A DNA stretch of 64,000 bases. Source: Nocardioides salarius (lineage in GTDB: Bacteria; Actinomycetota; Actinomycetes; Propionibacteriales; Nocardioidaceae). Shown in pieces: positions 55,145 to 62,956 of this stretch (the stretch's first letter is position 1; every line of letters starts with the position of its first letter). Position numbers and translations under genes: made by a program. Under the pieces are notes generated by a model. That model was not told the DNA's origin and did no database searches. It was given only the letters and a program-made list of their open reading frames with translations. Location of the stretch: assembly GCF_016907435.1 (NCBI RefSeq), contig NZ_JAFBBZ010000001.1, positions 4,154,001-4,218,000 of the forward strand, in the 5' to 3' direction.

Positions 55145-55671
55145 GCCGCACCCCCATCGGCACTCGCGCTGACCATGACGGTGCCGGACCGCTTACCCAT
55201 GAACACCACCAGGCCCGGGTGAGCTTCGAGCAGCGCCGGCGGTAGGCGCAGTCGCGCGGTGCCGTCGGTGCTGGCGACCTGGTTGGCGACCACCACGGCG
55301 ACAGCGACTTCCTCGTTGGGCAGGAAGCCGCCGCCGGTCACCTCGCCGACCGTGGTCGCCGCCTCGCGCAAAGGCTTGACCATCCGCAGGCGTGGACGGG
55401 CAGGAGTGACGATGTCGGTGAAGGTGTTCCCGTCGGCTTCGTGGACCTCGACCCGCACGGCGGTCCCCAGGTCGGCGGCGATCTCGTCGAGTATTCGCTG
55501 GAGGTCGTCGCGGGTGAGCGATCCGTCGGCGGAGTAGGGCTCGTGGTCGAGCTTGACGGTCAGGAAGCCCTTCTCGTCGACGTCGACCTCGACCAGCGGC
55601 ATGACCACGGGGACGCGGACCGCTTGGCGGTCGTCGCGCCGGTACGGGGCGGCAGCGTTGATCATGCTCAT
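55141..55671 (-). CDS. Hypothetical transfer-region protein, 176 aa
   Basis: Beta-rich protein with repeated Val/Asp strands (VPVVMPLVEVDVDEKGFLTVKLDHEPY) and no recognised motif or signal. It overlaps both neighbours by ATGA (ArdC-like gene upstream, coupling protein downstream), so the three are translationally linked. A role as an accessory of the coupling protein is inferred from position only. Confidence 0.6.
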   Translation of the reverse strand: MSMINAAAPYRRDDRQAVRVPVVMPLVEVDVDEKGFLTVKLDHEPYSADGSLTRDDLQRILDEIAADLGTAVRVEVHEADGNTFTDIVTPARPRLRMVKPLREAATTVGEVTGGGFLPNEEVAVAVVVANQVASTDGTARLRLPPALLEAHPGLVVFMGKRSGTVMVSASADGGAA

Positions 55672-56723
55672 AGCCCGATCGTCTCCACCTGCCGCTGAGC
55701 GACCGTTTGCACTCGTGCTGCCCCACGCCCAGCAGCGAGCGCTTCGCGGTCGAGTCCGGGCGGGTTGCCGTCGCCGACCTGCGGGGTGTCGAGCTTGTCG
55801 AGGATCGTGACCGCCGAACCCCGCACACGCTCGGCGGTGGACTGCACGACCTCGACGGGCGTCTTGCCCGGCACGCTCGACGCCCAGGAGGCGACGTACG
55901 GGATCGTGTAGTCGTCGGTCGCCAGCCCGTGCGCCGCGCCGACCATGAGGGCGACGGACTCGGCTTCGACCTCGGCGATGCCACGGTGCATGGCGGCGTC
56001 GGCATTGTCAGGTCCGTGGAGCATGACGTGCCCCAGCTCGTGGGCCAGCGTCTTGACCTGGGCGGCGTCGTCCATGTCCATCCGCACCGACACCTCGCGG
56101 GTCATGTAGTCGGTCAATCCGTTGGCGCCACCAATCGACCTCGCATCCGAGACGAGACGCAGCTCGAACCCGTGCCGGCTGATCTGGTCGGCAAGGCCGT
56201 CCCACAGGCCATCCGGTGCCTGGCCTTGGAGCAAGGCGGGGCGCGGCGTCTCGGGGATCGGCTCACCGTCGGTCTGGGAGATGTCCCAGACGTGTGCAGG
56301 CTTGAGGCCAACCAGCTTGGAGCGGACAGCGTCGCCGAAGCCCGGCTTCTCGCCGCGGGCGAGACGTCGCCACGAGTCCGCGTCGGCAGGATTCGAGGAA
56401 GCGAACCGAGCGGTAACGGGCGCGAGGATCGCGTAGCCCGACTGGCCCTTCATCACTGCTCGGTTGAGGCTGAGCCACTGGCGGAAGCCGGCGGCGTACG
56501 TCGGCACCGGCTCGGGCACCCGCCCCTGCTGGAACGCCGCGTAGTGCTGGACGTGGATCAGCATCGTGTTGTTGAAGGACCGCGAGCGGAACTTCGCGGC
56601 GAACTCCAGGGCGCGCTTCCAGTCGTCGCCGGTGACCAGCGCGCTGACCGACTCGGTGAGCTTCTGTTGCAGGGTTTCGAGCTTCTCTTCACGAGCGGCG
56701 AGGTCTCGGGTCTGGACTCTCAT
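55668..56723 (-). CDS. ardC: ArdC-like antirestriction protein with zinc metalloprotease domain
   Basis: Encodes 351 residues. The N-terminal half (about 30-150, with FRSRSFNNTMLIHVQ and VMKGQSGYAILAPV) is the ArdC ssDNA-binding domain; the second half has HELGH (His228-His232) and a downstream Glu (EVEAES, about 251-256) as expected for a zinc metallopeptidase. ArdC-type proteins protect incoming single-stranded DNA against restriction. AGGAGG 6 nt before the ATG at 56723 sets the start; a 6-bp stem (56733-56749) lies just upstream of it. The IS3 element is inserted 68 bp upstream of the start, so the native promoter may be lost. Confidence 0.88.
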   Translation of the reverse strand: MRVQTRDLAAREEKLETLQQKLTESVSALVTGDDWKRALEFAAKFRSRSFNNTMLIHVQHYAAFQQGRVPEPVPTYAAGFRQWLSLNRAVMKGQSGYAILAPVTARFASSNPADADSWRRLARGEKPGFGDAVRSKLVGLKPAHVWDISQTDGEPIPETPRPALLQGQAPDGLWDGLADQISRHGFELRLVSDARSIGGANGLTDYMTREVSVRMDMDDAAQVKTLAHELGHVMLHGPDNADAAMHRGIAEVEAESVALMVGAAHGLATDDYTIPYVASWASSVPGKTPVEVVQSTAERVRGSAVTILDKLDTPQVGDGNPPGLDREALAAGRGAARVQTVAQRQVETIGL

Positions 56724-56732
56724 CGGATTCCT

Positions 56733-56749
56733 CCTGCCTTGGTGGCAGG
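56733..56749 (-). promoter_or_regulatory. Small leader stem-loop of the ArdC-like gene
   Basis: CCTGCC and GGCAGG (6 bp, 5-nt loop) directly before the AGGAGG ribosome site. Confidence 0.35.
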
Positions 56750-56788
56750 CAGGTGTGCTGGTGACGACGTTCACGAACTCGCGCGGTG

Positions 56789-56791
56789 CGA
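56789..56791. repeat. Target duplication (CGA) of the IS3 element, left copy
   Basis: CGA directly precedes the left inverted repeat and is repeated at 60479-60481. Three bases is the usual size for IS3 family elements, but short enough to need caution. Confidence 0.6.
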
Positions 56792-56845
56792 TGAATCGCC
56801 CTGGGTTTCTTGGAGGCTCCCGACCTTGGAAACGAGGATGGAGCC

Positions 56846-57190
56846 ATGCCGAAGGAGCAGGTGCCCGGGAAGCCGCAGACGCGGCGATACACCCCGGATG
56901 AGAAGGCAGCAGCGGTCCGGATGGTCCGCACGCTGCGAGCAGAGCTGGGAACCGAGCACGGAACGGTTCAGCGGGTCGCGACGCAGCTGGGCTATGGCGT
57001 GGAGTCGGTCCGTCAGTGGGTCAAGCAGGCTGACATCGACGAGGGCCACGCACCCGGTGTGACCACGGCCAAGGCGAAGCGGATCAAGGAGCTCGAACAG
57101 GAGAACCGCGAGCTGAAGCGGGCCAACGAGATCTTGAAGAGGGCCGCCAGTTTCTTCGGGGCGGAGCTCGACCGCCAACACAAGAAGTAG
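56846..57190 (+). CDS. IS3 family transposase OrfA
   Basis: Encodes 114 residues: an N-terminal HTH (RRYTPDEKAAAVRMVRTLRAELG ... VQRVATQLGYGVESVRQWVKQ) and a C-terminal leucine-zipper-like helix (RIKELEQENRELKRANEILKRA) as in IS3 OrfA proteins. The end of the gene overlaps OrfB in the -1 frame, so the full transposase needs a -1 ribosomal shift near the end (about 57147-57189). It is intact. Confidence 0.92.
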   Translation: MPKEQVPGKPQTRRYTPDEKAAAVRMVRTLRAELGTEHGTVQRVATQLGYGVESVRQWVKQADIDEGHAPGVTTAKAKRIKELEQENRELKRANEILKRAASFFGAELDRQHKK

Positions 57191-57257
57191 TCGCGTTCAT
57201 CGACGCCAACCGCGACGACGTCGTGGGCGGCAGGAAACTCGGAGTCGAGTCCATCTG
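57148..57257 (+). pseudogene. IS3 OrfB, 5' fragment, before the IS21 insertion
   Basis: In the -1 frame relative to OrfA the sequence reads ARPPTQEVVAFIDANRDD and then GGRKLGVESIC, the normal OrfB start. It breaks off at the duplication ATCTG. It continues in the same frame at 59580 if one copy of the duplication and the IS21 element are removed. Confidence 0.85.
57253..57257. repeat. Left target duplication (ATCTG) of the IS21 element
   Basis: Identical to 59575-59579; lies inside IS3 orfB. Confidence 0.85.
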
Positions 57258-57422
57258 TGAATATTCGCCTTACTGGGGTCCAGCGGCGGCGTGTTCCGGG
57301 GCCGTCGGGGTGACTGCTCGTTAGCGGGCTTGGGGGCCGGTGTTGGCGTGGTTGGGGGCCACCCGTTTCTAGGCTCCTCCCGCCGTGCGTATAGGGCGCA
57401 CAGCGGAAGGAGCGGATCATCG

Positions 57423-58722
57423 ATGGTACGGAAGATCAAGGCGAAGCTCGTGCTGCAGTTGCGGGCAGAGGGACTGTCAGGGCGAGCGATCGCGTCCTCG
57501 CAGGGAATGTCACGCAAGTCCATCTCCGCGGTGCTGGACGCTGCGGACGCGTCGCGTGTTGGTCACAAGGCCCGCCCAGACGGTCGAGGTCGACTGGTCC
57601 GGCCCGACGATGCAACTGAGCGACCCGATCAGCGGAGCCACGAGGACGGTGTACCTGTTCGTGGGGTGCCTGCCGTTCAGCCGGTACGCGTTCGTGGAGC
57701 CGACCCTGGACATGAAGCAGGACACCTGGCTGCGGGCTCACGTGGCGATGTTCGAGGCCTTCGGCGGTTCGGTGCCACGGATCGTGTCGGACAACCTGAA
57801 GACCGGAGTGATCAAGCATCCCCGTGACGGCGAGATCGTCCTCAACGACGCCTACCGCGAGATGGCGGGCCACTACTCGGCTGCGGTGCTGCCAGGCCGG
57901 GTCAGGAAGGCCAAGGACAAGGCCAGCGTCGAGAACACCGTGTGGCACGTCGCGATGCGAATCATCGCCGACCTACGTGATGAGAAGTTCACGTCGCTGC
58001 CCTAGCTCAAGGCGGCCATCACCAGCCGCGTGGAGGCCTACAACGTCGAGCCGTTCCAAAAGCGACCCGGCTCGCGGGCGAGCGTGTTCACGGCCGAGGA
58101 GCAGCTGCTGCTGCGGCCGCTGCCACAAACGGCCTACGAGATCAGCCGCTGGGTCTACGGGCGCCGGGTCGGGCGCAACGGGCATGTGGTGTGGGAGAAG
58201 AATTTCTACTCCGTGCCTTTCGCCCACGTCGGCGCCAAGGTCGACCTGCGTATCACCGACCGGGTGCTGCAGGCCTACCGCGGCACCGAGCGGCTGACCA
58301 GCCACCTGCTGCTGCCGCCGGACGCGGCCAACGAGTACCGCACCAACGACGCCGACCTCCCTGCCGGCGAACGATATCGCCAGTGGGACCCGGACCGGGT
58401 CAGGGACTGGGCTGAGCGGATCGGTCCGGCGACGGTGAGCGTGGTGAATCGGATCTTCGAGTCCGTCCCGGTCGACGAGCAGGGCCTGGACGCCGCCCTG
58501 GCGGTGCTGCGGCTGTCGCGACGTTTCTCGGCCGAACGGGTCGAGGCAGCCTCCCGGCTGGCGTTGGCAGGTCGGGTGCGGTCCCCGCGCTATGCGCACC
58601 TGCACCCCATCTTGGCCACCGGGCAGGACAAGACCGCCGGGCTGCGGCCGCCACGGACCGAACCAGCAGAAGCCGGTGGCTACGTCCGTGGTGCCGGCTA
58701 CTACGCGGGCGGTGCCAAGTGA
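57423..58722 (+). pseudogene. istA: IS21 transposase IstA, inactivated
   Basis: The start has the HTH VRKIKAKLVLQLRAEGLSGRAIASSQGMSRKSISAVLDAADA. The usual next part of roughly 90 residues before the catalytic core is missing. A frameshift at about 57567-57577 separates this from TVEVDWSGPTMQL (catalytic Asp), VRIVSDN-type strand (PRIVSDNLKTGV) and the Glu region (KDKASVENTVWH). A TAG at 58003-58005 stands where relatives have Glu (SLP-stop-LKAAI). After it the frame continues unbroken to 58722. Three separate lesions make a functional product unlikely. The end overlaps istB by GTGA. Confidence 0.88.
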
Positions 58723-59462
58723 ACGGCATCGACATCGAGACCAAGCGCAAGCTCCGTGAGATGGGCGCTGCGCCGCTGCTGGAGGCGCTCGAGGCCCAAG
58801 ACGACACCCTGACGCTGGGGATGGGCTTCGGTGAACGGCTCCGGTTGGTGGTCGACGAGGCACACTCGACGTTCAACCATGCCAAGGTCGAGGGCCTGAT
58901 CCGCCGCGCCGGACTGCGGCACCCCGGCGCCGACCTGCGCCGGCTCGATCTGGTCGAGGAACGTGTGGACCGCCAGGTGATCGCCCAGCTCGGGACCTGC
59001 ACGTTCATCGAGCGACAGCAGAACGTCGTGTTCCAGGGCTTCACCGGCTCCGGGAAGTCCTACCTCGGATGCGCGATAGCCAAGCAGGCCTGCCAGCACC
59101 GGATCCGTGCCCACTACATCCGCATGCCCGACCTGGAAGAAGCCTGGGCGCTGGCCAGTGACAAGCCACAAGGAGCGACGAAGTTCCTCAAGAAGTACGC
59201 GGCCTTCACGCTGCTGGTGATCGACGAATGGCTGCTCGACCACCCCGACGACGCGATGCGCAGCATGCTGTTGGAGCTACTGGAACGCAGGTACGACACC
59301 GGGTCCACGGTGTTCTGCACGCAGTACGCCAAGAAGGACTGGCACCAGCGGCTCGGATCAGGAGTGCACGCCGACGCGATCATGGACCGCATCGTGCACA
59401 ACACCATCTGGGTCGATACCGGCAACCACAACATGCGTGAACACGCCTCGATGAACCGGTGA
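58719..59462 (+). CDS. istB: IS21 helper ATPase IstB
   Basis: Encodes 247 residues: Walker A GFTGSGKS, Walker B LLVIDEW, and the IstB-specific RRYDTGSTVFCTQY. It is an AAA+ ATPase that forms filaments and helps choose the target for the IstA transposase. The frame is intact, and the GTG is coupled to the end of istA. A 20-bp inverted repeat follows within 6 bp of the stop. Confidence 0.93.
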   Translation: MNGIDIETKRKLREMGAAPLLEALEAQDDTLTLGMGFGERLRLVVDEAHSTFNHAKVEGLIRRAGLRHPGADLRRLDLVEERVDRQVIAQLGTCTFIERQQNVVFQGFTGSGKSYLGCAIAKQACQHRIRAHYIRMPDLEEAWALASDKPQGATKFLKKYAAFTLLVIDEWLLDHPDDAMRSMLLELLERRYDTGSTVFCTQYAKKDWHQRLGSGVHADAIMDRIVHNTIWVDTGNHNMREHASMNR

Positions 59463-59467
59463 AAACA

Positions 59468-59518
59468 GCCGTTGGGGGCCGGTGGCCCCCACACCCGCGG
59501 CCACTGGCCCCCAACGGC
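59468..59518. terminator. Strong stem-loop in the right end of the IS21 element
   Basis: A 20-bp inverted repeat with one mismatch (59468-59487 and 59499-59518) and 11-nt loop, 6 bp after the istB stop. It also carries the TTGGGGGCC terminal-repeat unit, so it may be both terminator and transposase site. Confidence 0.65.
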
Positions 59519-59574
59519 AAGATCCACGGCCCCCAGCCATCCGATCCAGTGGTCCCCAAGCCTTCAAATACTCA

Positions 59575-59579
59575 ATCTG
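59575..59579. repeat. Right target duplication (ATCTG) of the IS21 element
   Basis: Identical to 57253-57257. Confidence 0.85.
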
Positions 59580-60447
59580 CAGCACCCTGTCCAAGGCAGG
59601 GCTGCAGATGGCTCCGAGCACCTACTATGCCGCGAAGTCCAGGCAGCCGTCGGCGCGGGAGGTCCGCGACACAGAGCTTCGGCCGATGCTGCGGAGCCTG
59701 TGGGAGGACAACTTCCGGGTCTATGGGGCACGGAAGCTGTGGAAGGCCGCCAAGCGCGCCGGCCACGATGTCGGCCGTGACCAGGTCGCCCGGCTGATGC
59801 GCGCCGAGGGCATCGAGGGTGTCCGGCGCACCAAACGGGTTCGCACCACCAAGCCGGACCCGGCTGCTGCTCGGCATCCGGATCTGGTGAAGCGGGACTT
59901 CACCGCCACCGGCCCGAACCAGTTGTGGGTCACCGACCTGACGTTCGTGCCAACGTTCGCGGGGATCGCCTACGTGTGCTTCATCGTCGACGTCTTCAGT
60001 CGGATGATCGTCGGGTGGCGGGTCGCGTCGAACATGCGCACCGAGATGGTGCTCGACGCGATCGAGATGGCCCGCTGGTCACGCGGCACCCAGCTCGAGG
60101 GTCTGCGGTGTCACAGCGATGCCGGGTCGCAGTTCACCAGCCTGCGATACGGGGAGCGGCTCGCTGAGATCGGCGCCGTGCCGTCGATCGGGACCGTCGG
60201 CGATTCGTATGACAACGCGCTCGCCGAGACGGTCAACGGCTACTGCAAGGCCGAACTCATCCGCGGCCCTGCACGACCGGGGCCGTGGCGCACCGTCGAC
60301 GACGTCGAGCTCGCCACCCTCGGGTGGGTCCACTGGCACAACCACCAGCGGCTCCACGGCTACCTCGACGACCTACCGCCAACCGAGTTCGAAGGGAGGT
60401 TCTACGCTACCCAACAGGGCGAGAGCGCCCTGGTTGAAATCAAATGA
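59580..60447 (+). pseudogene. IS3 OrfB, 3' fragment with the complete DDE core
   Basis: Continues OrfB: STLSKAGLQMAPSTYYAAK, then the DDE residues in WVTDLTFVP (Asp), HSDAGSQFTS (Asp) and DNALAETVNGYCKAELI (Glu), and the end GYLDDLPPTEFEGRFY. All catalytic residues are in this fragment; only about 36 N-terminal residues are cut off. A reading frame starting in the IS21 end (ATG at 59482) or at 59608 could still make most of it. It is called a pseudogene because OrfA fusion is no longer possible. Confidence 0.88.
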
Positions 60448-60478
60448 CCAGAGCCTCCATCAGACCCAGGGCGATTCA

Positions 60479-60481
60479 CGA
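60479..60481. repeat. Target duplication (CGA) of the IS3 element, right copy
   Basis: Matches 56789-56791 on the left side. Confidence 0.6.
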
Positions 60482-60506
60482 CTCCAACGGGCGCGCTCGT
60501 GGGAGG

Positions 60507-61169
60507 ATGTTGAGAGTGGAGTTGGCGGCGGGCTTGGCGCCCTTGTTGGAAGACCCCAACGTGGGCGTGCTTCGTGCCCGACCAGAATTACGAGTTCTAG
60601 TCTCTGGCTGGTCCGCTAGTGGAAAGTCCGTTCTTGCGCGCCACCTTGCCGCACTACTTGAGTGTGAGTACCTGTGTGCCTCGAATGTCCTCACCACCGA
60701 GTTGGGTATGGAGTCAGTGGACTGGATCGACGAGCGCACGCGGGTCGAGGCGCTTCGGTCTACAGAGCACGAACGGACGTTGGATGATCGACTCCTGCAT
60801 CATCTGAGCGAGTCGCCGCGCATCGTGCTCGATTCCTGGGTGGCGCCATTTCGGTCAACCGTTCACGACGTCGCGGTTTGGATCGAATGTGACCTTGACT
60901 CGCGAATTCAGAATGCGATCGGACCCGACGGTAAGAGGAACTATGCCGCGACAAGACGAGTTCGCGACGGTCTCGTCGCCAAGGATGACGACAGTGTCCG
61001 TCGATTTAAGAGCGCCTACGGATTTGTGTTTGGGCCTGACCCGAACGTCTTTCAAGTAATGGTCGATATCAGTGACGACATCTCGGCCGAGATTTCCAGC
61101 TGGCCAAACGAGCGACTGGTCGTGGCTCGGAAAATCGTCAAGGCACTCGCGAATCAGTTAGCCGGGTGA
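60507..61169 (+). CDS. P-loop kinase-like protein (nucleoside/shikimate kinase-type fold)
   Basis: Encodes about 220 residues. Walker A is GWSASGKS (34-41), preceded by the strand LRVLVSG; an Asp of Walker B type lies in IVLDSWVAPF, and a DVAVWIECDLDSRI segment resembles the late strand and lid of cytidylate kinase-type enzymes. It could phosphorylate a nucleotide, sugar or aminoglycoside-like compound; I cannot tell which. The ATG directly follows GGGAGG; a GTG at 60516 has better spacing. GC is lower than in the core. The IS3 right end is 28 bp upstream, so the promoter may be altered. It ends 12 bp inside the convergent dehydrogenase gene. Confidence 0.7.
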   Translation: MLRVELAAGLAPLLEDPNVGVLRARPELRVLVSGWSASGKSVLARHLAALLECEYLCASNVLTTELGMESVDWIDERTRVEALRSTEHERTLDDRLLHHLSESPRIVLDSWVAPFRSTVHDVAVWIECDLDSRIQNAIGPDGKRNYAATRRVRDGLVAKDDDSVRRFKSAYGFVFGPDPNVFQVMVDISDDISAEISSWPNERLVVARKIVKALANQLAG

Positions 61170-61949
61170 GCTACTTCGATAACCCTCGTTGATGTCATGT
61201 ACGGCCCGAAGCAGTTCGAAGGAGACCCCAGCCTGTCGGGCGACGTGGAGAATGGCCTCCAAGTCCTTCGGTAGGCAGCGTCCTCCGAAGCCGCGCGATC
61301 GAGTGAAGACGGCGGTGTGGTCCCGTTCGACTCTCGGGTCAAGAAGCCAAGCCTCGCGAACTGCAAACCAGTCCGCGTCGAGTGCTTCACACAGGTCGAA
61401 GAACTGATTCGCAAACGTAACCTTTAGTGCGAAGTAACTGTTCTCCATGTACTTTGCCAATTCAGCCTCTGACGCGGTGCAGGTGAAGATACGCGTCTCG
61501 GCTCCGTGAATTTCCGTCAGGCGCTCTGCGAACCAGCGTGCGTCGGAGGGTTCGCCTCCTATGATCTGGAACAGGCGATCATTTGCCCAAGTTCCCCAGT
61601 CTTCTTGTGCGAATGCCGACTCGCCGACGTACTCAGGACTGAAGCAGACTGACTTTCCGGTGCTCGCTGCAAGCTGCTCGGTGGTGCCGGGCGGGACCGT
61701 CGACCGGAGAAGGACTCTTGTTGTTGGAACCTGCTTGATGGCGGCCACCACGTCGGTTAGATCGGCCGAGCCGTCATCCCGTCGCGGAGTTCCGACACAT
61801 ACCGTCACGAAGTCACAGCTCCCGAGGGCCGGCGCCGGGTACTCGTCGTGAATCGCGCGGTCGAACTCGACCACGTCGACATTCTTCTCCCGGAGTCTGC
61901 GGGCCACGTTCATGCCAACGTGGCCCAGTCCGATCACTCCAACTCTCAT
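61158..61949 (-). CDS. UDP-glucose/GDP-mannose dehydrogenase family protein lacking the C-terminal domain
   Basis: Encodes 263 residues, against about 420-450 in the family. The Rossmann GLGHVG (7-12), STVPPGTT (83-90), SPEYVGE (104-110), the central YMENSYFALKVTFANQ and the active-site GFGGRCLPKD (Cys225, Lys228) are all present, so four-electron oxidation of a nucleotide sugar is possible. The C-terminal UDP-binding domain is absent: the frame stops 33 residues after the active-site Lys. The start overlaps the GHMP gene's stop by ATGA. Confidence 0.88.
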   Translation of the reverse strand: MRVGVIGLGHVGMNVARRLREKNVDVVEFDRAIHDEYPAPALGSCDFVTVCVGTPRRDDGSADLTDVVAAIKQVPTTRVLLRSTVPPGTTEQLAASTGKSVCFSPEYVGESAFAQEDWGTWANDRLFQIIGGEPSDARWFAERLTEIHGAETRIFTCTASEAELAKYMENSYFALKVTFANQFFDLCEALDADWFAVREAWLLDPRVERDHTAVFTRSRGFGGRCLPKDLEAILHVARQAGVSFELLRAVHDINEGYRSSSPG

Positions 61950-62956
61950 TGGCGCCCCCTGTTCACGAATTGAGTCGTGACGTGTTGCCAGACGCCCGCC
62001 TCCTCATTGAATTTTGACTCGGCCATCGAAAGCGCATCTCTTGATGGACCAAATACGACAATCGCTGGTCCAACTGACGACAGAAGAGGCGTGTATCCGA
62101 TGTCCGCAAGCAGGTTTGCTTGGTGCCGGACCAGGTTTGGCTGGATATCCCATTCTTCTGGCTTCGAACTCGCCTGGTTGAATCTTGCCAATCCTCGAAT
62201 AAAGTCATCAAAAGACGGTTCGAAGATGGCGGGCAGTACATCGGTTAGAAGTGCCGAAAGCGCCGAAAGCGTTCTGTCTTCAGGAACGGGTAGAACGCGG
62301 GCCCAGAAGCCTGAATCGGCGGTAGCGTCGAGGCCCTGCATCTCTCGGGGCCATGCAATAAGTGCCCGCCATTCCCGCGGGAACCTCAGACGAAAGGCCC
62401 GAGGTCTGGGTTGGCGTCTCATGAATGGGCCGCCCCATGCATCTGGCGAGCTCGCGCCCAGATCAAGTAGCGGTCGACCATCGAAAGCAAGGCGAACACC
62501 GAGCGATGATTCTGCCCCGATTCCAATGCGTGCAAGTTGGTGCACCGAGAGGAGCGGACGGCCAAGTGCCCACTGACAGCCTTGAAGAAGTGCGACTAGA
62601 TACTGGGTCGTCGATCCGAGTCCCCGGTGTTCCGGAAGACGAGATTCGAAGTCGATGCGGAGATTCGATAAATCGATCTTCGCTCGCTCCGCGAACATGG
62701 GAAGCTGCTGAAGGGACGGCGGGAGTGGGGGTGATTCGCACGAGTCGCCGAGAGCCTGGATGCGCAACGTGAACTGCAGTTCCGGCACGGAGAACCCGAG
62801 GCCACCGCCCCTTGGAACCGCGGAGGACAGGTCGATTGACCCAAGGTGCACTCTGGCCTGTCCCTTCACTTCCACGGTTGCTGGTCCCACTGGACGGAGC
62901 GCGCGCTCGGTGAAGGCCTGGATCGACTCCTGCGCCCAGATCATGGGCGTGCTCAT
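61946..62956 (-). CDS. GHMP kinase superfamily protein, beta-RFAP synthase-like
   Basis: Encodes 336 residues. The start, with ARVHLGSIDLSSAVPRGGGLGFSVPE, and the Gly/Ser loop HRGLGSTTQYLVALLQG (110-126) resemble beta-ribofuranosylaminobenzene 5'-phosphate synthases and related GHMP proteins. In methanogens that enzyme joins p-aminobenzoate-type acids to phosphoribosyl diphosphate. Here the reaction is unknown; it could be a sugar kinase or a ribosyl-transfer enzyme. The ATG at 62956 is fixed by the ATGA overlap with the glycosyltransferase gene. Confidence 0.75.
   Translation of the reverse strand: MSTPMIWAQESIQAFTERALRPVGPATVEVKGQARVHLGSIDLSSAVPRGGGLGFSVPELQFTLRIQALGDSCESPPLPPSLQQLPMFAERAKIDLSNLRIDFESRLPEHRGLGSTTQYLVALLQGCQWALGRPLLSVHQLARIGIGAESSLGVRLAFDGRPLLDLGASSPDAWGGPFMRRQPRPRAFRLRFPREWRALIAWPREMQGLDATADSGFWARVLPVPEDRTLSALSALLTDVLPAIFEPSFDDFIRGLARFNQASSKPEEWDIQPNLVRHQANLLADIGYTPLLSSVGPAIVVFGPSRDALSMAESKFNEEAGVWQHVTTQFVNRGRQ

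Larger units (their letters stand above)
57258..59574 (+). mobile_element. IS21-family insertion sequence inside IS3 orfB, 2,317 bp
   Basis: Ends are TGAATATTCG (57258) and, inverted, TGAGTATTTG (59574), which match at 16 of 25 terminal positions. Further copies of TTGGGGGCC occur near both ends (57330, 57352, 59472), as the family's multiple terminal repeats do. Flanked by a 5-bp duplication ATCTG. Carries a broken istA and an intact istB. Confidence 0.9.
56792..60478 (+). mobile_element. IS3-family insertion sequence interrupted by an IS21 element
   Basis: Inverted repeats 56792-56819 and 60451-60478 match over 25 of 28 bases, beginning TGAATCGCCCTGGGT. Without the inserted IS21 element and its 5-bp duplication the IS3 element is 1,365 bp, a normal size. 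It encodes OrfA and a split OrfB. Confidence 0.93.

Noticed and set aside
57291-57827. Plus-strand frame from the IS21 left end as a separate gene
   Set aside because: Only the first part (from 57423) is IstA; after the frameshift the translation is out of frame and meaningless.
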